The translations under genes were made by a program, and so were the position numbers. A stretch of DNA of 30,582 nt, from the NCBI GenBank assembly GCA_964498075.1, contig CAZCGA010000072.1, positions 1 to 30,582 on the forward strand, read 5' to 3'. This DNA is from CAZCGA01 sp964498075 (lineage in GTDB: Bacteria > Desulfobacterota > Binatia > HRBIN30). The notes under the pieces are model-generated. The model worked only from the letters and a program-made list of their open reading frames with translations, was not told the DNA's origin and ran no database searches. Numbering within the stretch: position 1 is the stretch's first letter; each line of letters opens with the position of its first letter. Shown here in pieces: positions 1-7,392 of this stretch.

Positions 1-1
1 G

Positions 2-781
2 CCGCGCGAGCAGTACCTCGGGCCGGGGCCGTGGAAGATCATAGAAGCATTGCCCGCCACGTACCGCGATACGCCTGACGCCGACCCACGGCACCTCTAC
101 CACGACGTGCTGGTGGCGATCGACGCGACGCGTCTGCTCAACAACGGACAGCCGAGCGCGCATGCCTCCTGGATCGAAGCGCTGCAGCTGCGGGAAGGAG
201 AGCACGTCGTCCACGTGGGCTGCGGGACCGGCTACTACACCGCCATCATGGCCGAGGTCGTCGGGCCTGGCGGTCGGGTAACGGCCCTCGACATCGATGC
301 CGAGCTGGCGGAACGCGCGCAGCGCAATCTTGCCGACTATCGACACGTGGAGGTCATCTGCGGCGACGGCGGCGAGTACGATCCATGTGCGGCCGACGCG
401 ATCTACGTCAACGCCGGGGCGACGCACCCACGTCAACTGTGGCTCGACGGCTTGCGCATCGGTGGCCGTCTGATCGTGCCGTTGGTGCGCTGGCCGTCGA
501 ACCCGGACGAGTCGAGCGCCTCGGGTTTGGGCATCATGCTGAAGGTCACGCATCACCCGTCCGGCGACGCCGCCGCGATTATCTCGCTGGTGGGCATCTT
601 CCCGTGTATCGGTGCGGTCGACGCGGAGGCCGATCGCCACCTTGCCGAGGCGTTGCAGCGCGGAGTCGCCACGAACCTGGTGCGCTCGCTGCGCCGCGAC
701 GCCCACGAGTCGGAACCGGGGTGCTGGCTGCACGGTAACGGCTTCTGCCTGTCGACCCGGCCGGTCGCCGGCGCGTGCTGA
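2..781 (+). CDS. Protein-L-isoaspartate O-methyltransferase-like SAM-dependent methyltransferase (5' end outside window)
   Basis: The frame is open from base 2, and codons ahead of the first possible start (TTG at 50) read REQYLGPGPWKI, which looks like conserved family sequence. I therefore take the gene to begin before the window rather than at base 50. A Rossmann SAM-binding motif I (VHVGCGTGYYT) lies near bases 208-240, and acidic motif II (VTALDID) near 280. These fit the PCMT family, which methylates damaged isoaspartyl residues; several bacterial relatives act on other substrates, so the exact target is uncertain. The C-terminus (LHGNGFCLSTRP) is complete. The next gene follows after 9 bases on the same strand, suggesting co-transcription with another methyltransferase-like protein. 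Confidence 0.8.
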   Translation, partial: PREQYLGPGPWKIIEALPATYRDTPDADPRHLYHDVLVAIDATRLLNNGQPSAHASWIEALQLREGEHVVHVGCGTGYYTAIMAEVVGPGGRVTALDIDAELAERAQRNLADYRHVEVICGDGGEYDPCAADAIYVNAGATHPRQLWLDGLRIGGRLIVPLVRWPSNPDESSASGLGIMLKVTHHPSGDAAAIISLVGIFPCIGAVDAEADRHLAEALQRGVATNLVRSLRRDAHESEPGCWLHGNGFCLSTRPVAGAC

Positions 782-790
782 GGGGACGAG

Positions 791-1309
791 ATGTCGCGCG
801 ACGTTCAACTGGGTGGGCTTCTCTGGCCGACGATCGGTACGATCCTGTTTGTGGCCACCGTCCCCGGGTCGGTCGTCGGTCTCGTTCCGTACCTGCTGTC
901 GGGCTGGAAGATACAGGCCCCCTTTTTCGGATGGGCGCTGTTGCGGTGGTTGGGGCTGGCGCTGTTTCTGTGTGCGGCGCCCATTTTCCTCGACTTCGCG
1001 ACGCGTTTCGTGCGCCAGGGGCGCGGCACCCCTGCGCCGATTGCGCCGACCCGTCACCTCGTTGTGGGCGGCACCTTCGGCTACGTGCGCAATCCCGGCT
1101 ACGTCGCCGTCGTGTCGCTCTTGCTGGGGCAGGGGTTGTTCTTCGCGAGCCCGGCCATCCTTGTGTACGTGGCCGTCGTGGCGCTGGCGTTCCATCTCTT
1201 CGTCGTGTTTTACGAGGAGCCCACCCTGCGCCGCCAGTTTGGTGCGGAGTACGAGGGCTACTGCCGCCAAGTTCCTCGATGGATTCCACGCCTCACTCGT
1301 GAGCGCTGA
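791..1309 (+). CDS. Isoprenylcysteine carboxyl methyltransferase-like (ICMT/PEMT family) membrane protein
   Basis: This 172-residue protein has about four hydrophobic segments (roughly residues 12-35, 47-68, 93-115 and 117-137). It ends in the family signature: VRNPGYVAVVS around residue 100, then FYEEPTLRRQFGAEYEGYCRQ followed by VPRWIP. In ICMT and phospholipid methyltransferases this C-terminal region binds SAM at the membrane face. The bacterial substrate is unknown and could be a lipid or a small thiol or amine. The ATG follows a purine-rich AGGGGACGAG stretch. It sits 9 bases after the isoaspartyl-methyltransferase-like gene, probably in the same transcript. Confidence 0.75.
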   Translation: MSRDVQLGGLLWPTIGTILFVATVPGSVVGLVPYLLSGWKIQAPFFGWALLRWLGLALFLCAAPIFLDFATRFVRQGRGTPAPIAPTRHLVVGGTFGYVRNPGYVAVVSLLLGQGLFFASPAILVYVAVVALAFHLFVVFYEEPTLRRQFGAEYEGYCRQVPRWIPRLTRER

Positions 1310-1405
1310 GGGCTCGCGTCTTGCCCCCCTGACACGGCCTTGCTACAAGGCGGGTGCGCCGCGCAAGTTTCCCAACACCTTGGCGCAACCGGGAGGAGGC
1401 ATCAG

Positions 1406-1606
1406 ATGGCTGTCGCACGCGTAACGGAAATCCGGTCGTCGTCCCCGGATGGATTTCAGGACGCGGTAACCGAAGGCCTGAAGCGCGCCACCAAGACCCT
1501 GCGTGGGATTACCGGGGTGGAGGTCTTGGCGAAGCGCGTCAAGGTCGATCGCGGGAAGATCGTCGAATACCGCGTCGACATGAAGCTCATCTTTGTGCTC
1601 GAGTAA
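1406..1606 (+). CDS. Dodecin family protein, copy 1
   Basis: This is a 66-residue protein. I start it at the ATG at 1406, preceded by GGGAGGAGGC, because this gives the usual dodecin N-terminus (MAVARVTEI) and length. Dodecins are small beta-alpha-beta-beta proteins that assemble into hollow dodecamers binding flavins or CoA. Family features visible are SSPDGFQDAV, the amphipathic helix GLKRATKTLRGI, and the strand KIVEYRVDMKLIFVLE. The tryptophan that stacks on flavin in well-studied dodecins is absent; the segment reads GITGVEV. A paralogue follows 17 bases downstream, so this is a tandem duplication that has diverged. Confidence 0.88.
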   Translation: MAVARVTEIRSSSPDGFQDAVTEGLKRATKTLRGITGVEVLAKRVKVDRGKIVEYRVDMKLIFVLE

Positions 1607-1623
1607 GCGAGGAGGTGTCCACA

Positions 1624-1827
1624 ATGGCCGTAGCACGCCAGACACAGATCGTCGGCGCATCGCCGCACAGCTGGGAAGACGCCGTTCGCAACGCCCTCGA
1701 ACGCGCCAACAAGACGCTGCGCGGCATCACCGGGCTGGAAGTCGTCAAAGAGAATGCCCACATCGAGAAAGGGAAGATCACCGAGTATCGATCCACGTTG
1801 CTGGTGACGTTCGTGCTCGAGGGCTGA
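1624..1827 (+). CDS. Dodecin family protein, copy 2
   Basis: This is a 67-residue protein beginning at ATG 1624, 9 bases after an AGGAGG ribosome-binding site. It shares the MAVAR start, the LERANKTLRGITGLEV helix-strand region and the KITEYR...TFVLEG end with copy 1, but differs through the second strand (ENAHIEKG). Like copy 1 it lacks the flavin-stacking tryptophan. The two copies could form mixed dodecamers or separate storage particles; this is inference. About 75 bases separate it from the acyltransferase gene. Confidence 0.88.
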   Translation: MAVARQTQIVGASPHSWEDAVRNALERANKTLRGITGLEVVKENAHIEKGKITEYRSTLLVTFVLEG

Positions 1828-1903
1828 GCAGTCGCGGAGTCGTGGCAGCGGCGCAGGCTGCCGCCGGCGACCGAACGCCGCCCGACACGAGGAAAGCTGT
1901 ATC

Positions 1904-3415
1904 ATGCAAGCGGACGGGTTGAATCGACGGATGACCTCGCTCGACGCGAGCTTCCTCTATCTCGAGCAGCCCAACTCACTGCTCCACGTTGCCGGCATCT
2001 ACACCTTCACGCGTCCGTTGGACTACGAGCGTTTGCTGCGAGACGTGCAGGAACGCCTGCACCTCATCCCGCGTTACACACAGCGCGCCGTGATGGTGCC
2101 GCTGAATCTCGGGCACCCAACCTGGGAAGCGGATCCGGACTTCGATATCCGCCATCACCTCCGGCGGCACCGGCTGAAGGGCGACGGCGACGATGCCGCC
2201 TTGGAGGCGCTCTGCGCGAAGCTGTTTGCGGAGCCGCTGGATCGCGCGCGGCCGCTGTGGGAAATGCACCTCATCGAGGGCTACCAGCGCAAGGGTTGTG
2301 CGGTCCTGGCCAAGACGCACCACGCCATGATCGACGGCGCCAGCGGTGTGGCGCTGATCAATATCCTGATGGATCCGAGCCCGAAGCCGGCGGCGATCCC
2401 ACGGCCGTCCGAACCGGGTCCGCTGCCGTTGGTGCCGAGTGCCATTGCGCACGCTGTGGATGGGTTGGTCGACACGGTGCGTACGGAGCTGATGGTGGCA
2501 CGCCAGGCGGCGGCGCTCCTGGCGCGCCCGTCGCGCGCGCTGAAGGAGGTGCAGGCGACGGTCACCGCCATCGGAACCTTGGCGGCAACCTTGTTGGCCG
2601 GTGCGCCGCCGACGCCGTTCAACGGTCCACTGAGCACGCGCCGCAGGCTCGGCTGGGTGCGCCTGTCGCTCAACGAGGTGAAGGGGATCAAGAACACGCT
2701 CGGGGGCACGGTGAACGACGTCGTGCTGGCGGTCATTGCGGGTGGCCTGCGCGGCTATTTGCGCCGGCACGGTTTCAAGACCGAGCGGGTGGAGTTGAAG
2801 GCGATGATTCCGGTCAACGTGCGCGCCGAGCACGAGCACCTCAAGCTCGGCAATCGCGTCTCGATGATGGTGGCGCCGCTGCCGGTGGGCATCACGGACC
2901 CCGTGGAACGACTGCGGCAGGCGTCGGCTGCCATGGACCAGCTCAAGAGCAGCGGCCAGGCGGGGCAGATGGAGCGCGTCGTCGCCTTGACCGATGTGCT
3001 GCCCCCCGTGCTGCAACGGCCGCTGGCGCGCCTGCAGGCCTCCATATCGCCGGTGAACACCATCTGCACCAACGTGCCGGGCCCGCGCGAGACCCGCTAC
3101 CTGCTTGGCGAGCCGGTGCAGATGATGGTGCCGCTGGTGCCGCTCGCCGTCGGCATCGGTCTAGGGTTCGCCATCATGAGCTACGCCGATCAGCTCACCA
3201 TCGGCGCCAACGCCGATGCCGACCGCGTCCCCGACATGCAGAACCTGACGTCGGCGCTGCAGCAATCGTTCGACGAGCTGTGGGCTGCAAGCGGCCTACA
3301 GCGCATCACCGTCGCGCCAGCCGGCACCCGCGCACCGCGGCCGCGTTCCAGTCCGAAGCCGAAGGTGGTAGCGCCGAAGCCGGAACCAGCGACGGTGGTC
3401 GCGCGCGAAGCGTGA
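1904..3415 (+). CDS. Wax ester synthase/diacylglycerol acyltransferase (WS/DGAT family)
   Basis: This 503-residue protein has the length and architecture of bacterial WS/DGAT enzymes, which transfer fatty acyl-CoA to fatty alcohols or diacylglycerol to make neutral storage lipids. The catalytic motif HHxxxDG is present as H139-H140-AMI-D144-G145. An N-terminal LTSLDxxFLxLE-like region (MTSLDASFLYLEQPN) and a C-terminal NVPGP motif (TNVPGPRETRYLLGEP) are also typical. The start at 1904 has a GAGGAAAG sequence nearby; the internal Met at residue 9 (MTSLDAS) would also give a normal N-terminus. The last 30 residues are a Pro/Arg/Lys tail of no recognised function. Some homologues are not storage enzymes, so the substrate remains open. 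Confidence 0.9.
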   Translation: MQADGLNRRMTSLDASFLYLEQPNSLLHVAGIYTFTRPLDYERLLRDVQERLHLIPRYTQRAVMVPLNLGHPTWEADPDFDIRHHLRRHRLKGDGDDAALEALCAKLFAEPLDRARPLWEMHLIEGYQRKGCAVLAKTHHAMIDGASGVALINILMDPSPKPAAIPRPSEPGPLPLVPSAIAHAVDGLVDTVRTELMVARQAAALLARPSRALKEVQATVTAIGTLAATLLAGAPPTPFNGPLSTRRRLGWVRLSLNEVKGIKNTLGGTVNDVVLAVIAGGLRGYLRRHGFKTERVELKAMIPVNVRAEHEHLKLGNRVSMMVAPLPVGITDPVERLRQASAAMDQLKSSGQAGQMERVVALTDVLPPVLQRPLARLQASISPVNTICTNVPGPRETRYLLGEPVQMMVPLVPLAVGIGLGFAIMSYADQLTIGANADADRVPDMQNLTSALQQSFDELWAASGLQRITVAPAGTRAPRPRSSPKPKVVAPKPEPATVVAREA

Positions 3416-3449
3416 AGCGTAAGGGAAGACTTCTCTCCTTGCGCGTCAC
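3412..3449. terminator. Stem-loop between convergent genes
   Basis: Bases 3412-3424 (GTGAAGCGTAAGG) pair with 3437-3449 (CCTTGCGCGTCAC) over 13 positions, 11 of them Watson-Crick, with a 12-base loop. It begins in the stop codon of the acyltransferase gene and lies before the end of the converging hydrolase gene. There is no clear T tract, so it may be a processing or bidirectional termination structure. Confidence 0.45.
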
Positions 3450-3459
3450 GAGAGATGCT

Positions 3460-4386
3460 TCACGTTTCACATGCCTCGGGAACGGGCTGATCCGTCAGCC
3501 ACGCTTCCAGCATCGCGTTGACCGTCTCCGGCGCCTCTTGCTGCACCCAGTGCGACACGTTGGGCAGGTAGCGCAGGGTGAGGTTCGAGACGAAGACGTC
3601 GGTGCCGTAGGTCGTCTCTTTGCCGAGAGCGACGTCGTGCTCGCCCCAGATCATCAGCGTCGGCGTGTCGATGCGCGGGTAGCCGAGCTGCCGCTGGCGA
3701 CGCGCCCCGCCGCCGCGGATCAGCGCGCGGTAGTAGTTGATCATGGCGGTGAGCGCGCCGGACCGCGCGGCGTTCTCTCGATATACGCGGAGCACCGCGT
3801 CGGGGAAGCGGCGCTGGTCGACCGCCATGCCGCGAAAGGCGTCGTCAATAGCGCGGTAGCGGCGCGCCCGCAGCAGCGCCTCGGGGAGACGCGGGAGCTG
3901 AAAGAAGAACGCGTACCAGGAGCGCGCCAGCTGCCGCGGCGTGCGCAGGGCGCGCGCCATCACGGCGGGATGCGGGACGTTCATGATCACCAGCCGTTCG
4001 AGCGGCCGCAGCTGCCGCATGGCGAAGTACCACGCGATGATCGCTCCCCAGTCGTGCGCCAGCAGCAGCGTCGAGCGGCAGCCGGACGCATCGATCAGCC
4101 CGGCGACGTCCTCCATCAATCGCTCGATGGCGTAGTCGTCACGCTGTGGCGGCCGATCCGTTTCGCCGTAACCGCGGAGATCCGGTGCCCACGCCCGATA
4201 CCCAAGCCGCGCCAAGAGCGGCAGCTGATGGCGCCACGAGTACCAGCACTCCGGAAAGCCATGCAGGCACAGCGCCAGTCGGTCGCCGCCGCCGCAGGAA
4301 GCGACGTGAAACCGCAGGTGATTGGCTCGAATGAACTCGTGCTGGATTGGCGCCTCGTGACGCGGCTCACAAGGCAACGTGCTCAA
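3460..4386 (-). CDS. Alpha/beta hydrolase, epoxide hydrolase-like
   Basis: This 308-residue protein has the layout of soluble epoxide hydrolases. The oxyanion-hole motif HGFPE is at 42-46 and the PDLRGYGETDRP loop follows. The nucleophile is Asp112 in HDWGA, the acid is the Asp in GEHDVALG, and the histidine lies in NVSHWVQQEAPE. An aspartate nucleophile (rather than Ser), with cap-domain tyrosines in INYYRAL, favours epoxide hydrolase over esterase or haloalkane dehalogenase. The ATG at 4386 overlaps the end of the upstream MBL-fold remnant by 20 bases, implying translational coupling. The physiological epoxide is unknown. Confidence 0.85.
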   Translation of the reverse strand: MSTLPCEPRHEAPIQHEFIRANHLRFHVASCGGGDRLALCLHGFPECWYSWRHQLPLLARLGYRAWAPDLRGYGETDRPPQRDDYAIERLMEDVAGLIDASGCRSTLLLAHDWGAIIAWYFAMRQLRPLERLVIMNVPHPAVMARALRTPRQLARSWYAFFFQLPRLPEALLRARRYRAIDDAFRGMAVDQRRFPDAVLRVYRENAARSGALTAMINYYRALIRGGGARRQRQLGYPRIDTPTLMIWGEHDVALGKETTYGTDVFVSNLTLRYLPNVSHWVQQEAPETVNAMLEAWLTDQPVPEACET

Positions 4387-4942
4387 TGTATCGCTCCGCC
4401 GAACGAAGAACCGCCTGCTTCCCTCCGGCGGGAATCAGGTTCTGGGGCCAGCACCCGTAGATCCGGTCGAACTCGAAGGGCTCGATCGCCTCGACGATGC
4501 GGTGGATCGCTGACGCAGGCAACGGAATCTGCTTCGGATAGTTGTGCATGAAGGTGACGTTCTCGTGATCCCCCAGCACAGCGATTACGTCGCCGGTCAG
4601 AAGGCGACCTGCGCGAGCACCTCGACCAGCCCAATGGAGAACCGTCCCTCCGGCGAAATGGCCTCCGCAATGAACCAGTGTGAACTCCTCGTTCAGCCAC
4701 AGGCTGTCTCCCTCCCAAAAGACCACGGCGGGGTCGCTACGGAGCACCCATTCTCGGTCTGCGTTGTGAAGGTAGATCGGGACGTTCCCAAACGCGCGGC
4801 TCCACTCAACCATGGATCCGTAGAAGTGGGGGTGGAAAATCGCGATGGCCGAGATGCCACCCAGCTCTCGGACGGCCTCGATCGTCGCATCGTCGATGAG
4901 ACTGATGCAGTCCCACAGGAGGTTGCCGGTCTCTCCTCGCAC
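4367..4942 (-). pseudogene. MBL-fold hydrolase, N-terminally truncated remnant
   Basis: The 191-residue frame matches the middle and end of an MBL-fold family: GNLLWDCISLIDD, AIFHPHFYGSMVEWS, HCGGHFAGGTVLHW, LLTGDVIAV, FMHNYPKQIPLP and FDRIYGCW. Full-length relatives carry about 80 more N-terminal residues, including a Cys-containing start. Here an in-frame TGA lies eight codons upstream of the only nearby start (GTG 4942), and that DNA instead encodes the end of a GNAT protein. The remnant appears to be a 5'-deleted gene fused by deletion or recombination to its neighbour. It could still be translated because its frame overlaps the GNAT frame, but it should lack part of the fold. Confidence 0.7.
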
Positions 4943-5423
4943 AGCGGGCCTCGGGGCTCAGGTCCAGCACATACGCTTGATCGCACCGGCTCGCCAGGTG
5001 GTGGCGCTGTAGCGGAACGAAGCCGTGGTTGCGGTAAAGGGAAATGGCTTCCCTTAGCACCGACGCGGTCTCGAGGACGACGCGTTTGAACCCTCGTTCT
5101 CGCGCGCCTTCAACCAAGTCTTGCAGCAACCTGCGACCGAGACCGCGGCCGCGTGCTTCCGGCAGCAAGTACATCTTTCGGATCTCAGCCTCCTCTTGAT
5201 CGAGAGGGTACAGCCCACCGCATCCCACGATCTCGTTTGTCGGCGACACAAGAACACGGAAGGATCCGCCCCTTCCGATGTAGCTCAAGGTCACGTCCTG
5301 GAGATCTGAATCCGTGTTCGCGGGGTCGGGAGTCAGACCGTATTCGCGAAGCACGCCGAAGACTACTGCTCGGATGGAGGGTTCGTCCCCCGCGGCCGCT
5401 TCTCGGAACCTCAACTCGCTCAT
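4806..5423 (-). CDS. GNAT family N-acetyltransferase with aberrant C-terminal extension
   Basis: I start at ATG 5423 (MSELRFREA), which gives a standard GNAT beginning; the longer upstream frame to 5546 has no family resemblance. The acetyl-CoA-binding motif A is clear: IRKMYLLPEARGRGLGRRLL (R/QxxGxG/A type), followed by VVLETASVLREAISLYRNHGF. The domain should end near residue 160 at CDQAYVLDLS. The remaining roughly 45 residues (from PEARCARR) are MBL-gene DNA read in the wrong frame, because the two genes are joined without a stop. The acetyltransferase itself looks intact. Its substrate is unknown. Confidence 0.78.
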   Translation of the reverse strand: MSELRFREAAAGDEPSIRAVVFGVLREYGLTPDPANTDSDLQDVTLSYIGRGGSFRVLVSPTNEIVGCGGLYPLDQEEAEIRKMYLLPEARGRGLGRRLLQDLVEGARERGFKRVVLETASVLREAISLYRNHGFVPLQRHHLASRCDQAYVLDLSPEARCARRDRQPPVGLHQSHRRCDDRGRPRAGWHLGHRDFPPPLLRIHG

Positions 5424-5480
5424 GTCGTTCGATTCACTCGTCCGGAAGACGCCCTCGCAATAACCCGCCGAGCGCCTTTT

Positions 5481-5588
5481 GTTGGGCTGCATAGCGCAAT
5501 CCTCGGCACGAGACAGCTGTATCACGGTGGAGGAGAGAAGACCCACGTCGCGCTGCAGCCCCGGCGTCGGGTGCAGCGGCGGTTAGGC
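5481..5588 (+). other. Candidate integron attC-like site (degenerate) and adjacent GTTGGGC half-site
   Basis: The sequence ends in GTTAGGC (5582-5588), matching the attC 1R core GTTRRRY. Directly before it lies a strong hairpin: CGCTGCA (5551-5557) pairs perfectly with TGCAGCG (5572-5578), and CCCG (5560-5563) pairs with CGGG (5568-5571). A second core-like GTTGGGC lies at 5481-5487. A matching RYYYAAC box on the left side is poor, so this may be a decayed site. No integrase gene is in the window. Confidence 0.35.
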
Positions 5589-6014
5589 AGTCGACGTAGC
5601 CAGCCTCGGTCATCCTTACTCTACTCGTTCACTCGCCCGCGACTCGCAAGCGGTGCTCGCGAGCTCGACTTCTCGTTCACCTCCGCAGCAAACGCGTCTG
5701 CCAGGTACTTTCCAACGAAGGACGCGATGAGCCGCACGGTTATCTTCCTCTCAGCTCTCGTTGGAAGTAAGCGCTTTTCTGGCTGCCGAACGGTTCCCTT
5801 CAGCGGCGCGCCGCTTTCGGCGTGTCCGATGGAAGAGATGGTTCGGCAGCAGGCTCACGACGACGTCTTCACCGCAAGCGAGGGCGCTCGTTCGTCGCCG
5901 CTGAAGCTCAGTCTTCAAAGTTTCAAGTGAGTCATCCACGGGGGGTCTCCTGATGCCGAACGGCTTGGCGCCGAGCAGACTTCCGTTGCGTTTTGAAATA
6001 CCCTACCAGAAGTC
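5589..6014. other. Intergenic stretch without a supported gene
   Basis: About 430 bases lie between the attC-like hairpin and the YkgJ-family gene. One plus-strand frame of 119 codons crosses it, but its Ser/Arg/Ala-rich translation shows no domain, and no good ribosome-binding site precedes it. I see no tRNA, repeat or clear promoter here. If the flanking attC-like sites are real, this would be leader DNA or a degenerate cassette. Confidence 0.5.
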
Positions 6015-6746
6015 ATGAGCGACGAAAACAAATTGCCCGACGTCGAAGATGTCACCCAGCGACAGGATCTGCCTGCTGGGGAATTCTCTTCTTGGCTCCG
6101 TCGCACGCGGAGCGCGCAAATGGAAAGAGGCAGCGCCGAGGTGCCATGCGGCGAGTGCATCGCCTGTTGTACGTCGTCTTACTTCATCCACATCGGACCA
6201 GGAGAATCACAAACCCTTAGCCGGATACCGGAGGAACTCTTGTTCCCGGCACCCGGGCTGCCCAAGGGTCATGTTCTATTGGGTTACGACGAGAAAGGAC
6301 GCTGTCCCATGCTGGTAGACGGCAAATGTTCGATCTATGAGCATCGGCCACAAGCCTGCCGCAGCTACGATTGTCGAGTATTTCCCGCAGCCGGGATCGA
6401 GGCAGGGGACAACGATAAGGAACTGATCAATCTGCGCATACGTCGTTGGAAGTTCAGTTACCCCGCCGAGAGCGACCGCAAGGAGCAGCTCGCGGTACAA
6501 GCTGCCGCGACGTTTCTACGAGAGCATGCTGATTGCTTCCCCGACGGGTTCGTGCCGAGCAACCCTGCCCAGCTGGCTATTCTTGCGATCAAAGTCTACG
6601 ACGTGTTCGTCAACTACTCAGGCGCGTCTGACAGCCTTGGCCCGGCACCTACAGATCTCCAAGTCGCCGAAGCAGTCATCGAGAAAATGAGGCAGTTCGA
6701 GGCTAGTGGTCCGAGAAAGCCTGACGTCCCCCCGAGGCCTTCTTAG
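6015..6746 (+). CDS. YkgJ-family cysteine cluster protein (putative metal-binding)
   Basis: This 243-residue protein carries the CxxCxxCC cluster of the YkgJ family, as C45-GE-C48-IA-C51-C52. The second half of the signature follows: CPMLVDGKCSIYEHRPQACRSYDCR. The family is thought to bind zinc or an iron-sulfur cluster through these cysteines; its function is not established. The N-terminal 40 residues and the C-terminal 100 residues are not recognised. The gene stands alone on its strand, is followed 36 bases later by an attC-like hairpin, and is therefore a candidate integron cassette gene. Confidence 0.8.
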   Translation: MSDENKLPDVEDVTQRQDLPAGEFSSWLRRTRSAQMERGSAEVPCGECIACCTSSYFIHIGPGESQTLSRIPEELLFPAPGLPKGHVLLGYDEKGRCPMLVDGKCSIYEHRPQACRSYDCRVFPAAGIEAGDNDKELINLRIRRWKFSYPAESDRKEQLAVQAAATFLREHADCFPDGFVPSNPAQLAILAIKVYDVFVNYSGASDSLGPAPTDLQVAEAVIEKMRQFEASGPRKPDVPPRPS

Positions 6747-6782
6747 CGTCACTCTGATGTCTGGCGGGACGTTGCCCGTGCC

Positions 6783-6846
6783 GCCTAGCGCCGCCCCTCA
6801 GCAGCGCGCGTCCTTGTGCGCGTCCGCTGCAAGGGCATTGTTGGGC
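6783..6846 (+). other. Candidate integron attC-like recombination site
   Basis: A 64-base imperfect palindrome runs from GCCTAGC (6783-6789) to GTTGGGC (6840-6846). The right end matches GTTRRRY exactly; the left end fits RYYYAAC with one mismatch, and the two ends pair with G-T wobbles. Inside, GCCC(C)T (6793-6798) pairs with AGGGC (6832-6836), GCAGC (6801-6805) pairs with GCTGC (6826-6830), and there is a CG-rich apex. Length and geometry fit attC sites. It follows the YkgJ-family gene in the orientation expected for a cassette. Confidence 0.45.
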
Positions 6847-6967
6847 GGCGTGCGGGCCGTGAGAGAAGGGGCTGAATGAAGAGATTGAGTCGCTGCTGCT
6901 CGTAGTGGGCGAGCACTCGGCGAACTCTCTCCTCGTCCCAACCTCGCGGAAATTTCCTTTGCTTCAT
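6785..6967 (-). pseudogene. Antitoxin-like gene, C-terminally replaced
   Basis: The first 25 residues, MKQRKFPRGWDEERVRRVL followed by AHYEQQ, match the start of small antitoxins that follow DUF4258-like toxins. Normal members continue with an acidic Glu-rich tail. Here the frame instead enters unrelated DNA and then reads through the attC-like palindrome, giving a basic Arg-rich end, and its stop codon TAG lies in the left box of that palindrome. The ATG overlaps the stop of the upstream toxin remnant as ATGA, the usual arrangement of an intact pair. I judge it non-functional, truncated by the rearrangement that placed the palindrome here. Confidence 0.55.
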
Positions 6968-7172
6968 CTCTTATCTTTCCGACGGCGTCGCCGGCGATAC
7001 GCGATCAGCGGTTTGCCTCGCAGGTCGTACGCCGTGATCACAAATACACTTCCCGGCCAGGACGATCTTCCCCTGGACTCTCCAGGACGTCGGCAACCTC
7101 ATCTTCGTCGACATCGTGACCATATATGTGTGGCTCGTCCGTTTCCGGATCACGGTAGAAGCGGATGTTCAT
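6964..7172 (-). pseudogene. Toxin remnant (DUF4258-like) with internal deletion and frameshift
   Basis: Reading from ATG 7172 gives MNIRFYRDPETDEPHIYGHD, then VDEDEVADVLESPGEDRPGRE, then a stop. In a second frame the downstream part gives VFVITAYDLRGKPLIAYRRR followed by RRRKDKR and a stop at 6964. Joined, these are the two ends of a small toxin family. The middle segment expected between PGRE and VFVITAY is missing, and the junction is out of frame. The stop overlaps the antitoxin start (ATGA). This is a dead toxin, seen only by translating both frames. Confidence 0.6.
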
Positions 7173-7392
7173 GCGAGGGCATCATACCGCAGTCGCATCG
7201 CTGGGCCGAACTACATTTGTCCGTACCAATGAAATCCCCGACCCACGCCGGACCCCGTGGGGTATCGTTCTAGCACGACGGGAAGCCGCTTACCCTGCTT
7301 GGCGCGGACAATATCGTCAAGCCAGCCCGGCTCACCGCCCAGCACGTGCGGTACGCTTCTCTCTGCGACGCTGCTGTGACAGACTCCGCTCC

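Noticed and set aside
2257..4551. 764-codon plus-strand frame crossing the acyltransferase and the hydrolase
   Set aside because: It is a GC-rich shadow frame with Ala/Gly/Arg-rich translation, and both genes beneath it have clear catalytic motifs.
5571..5930. 119-codon plus-strand frame between the GNAT gene and the YkgJ-family gene
   Set aside because: It starts inside the attC-like hairpin, is Ser/Arg/Ala-rich without recognisable motifs, and lacks a ribosome-binding site.
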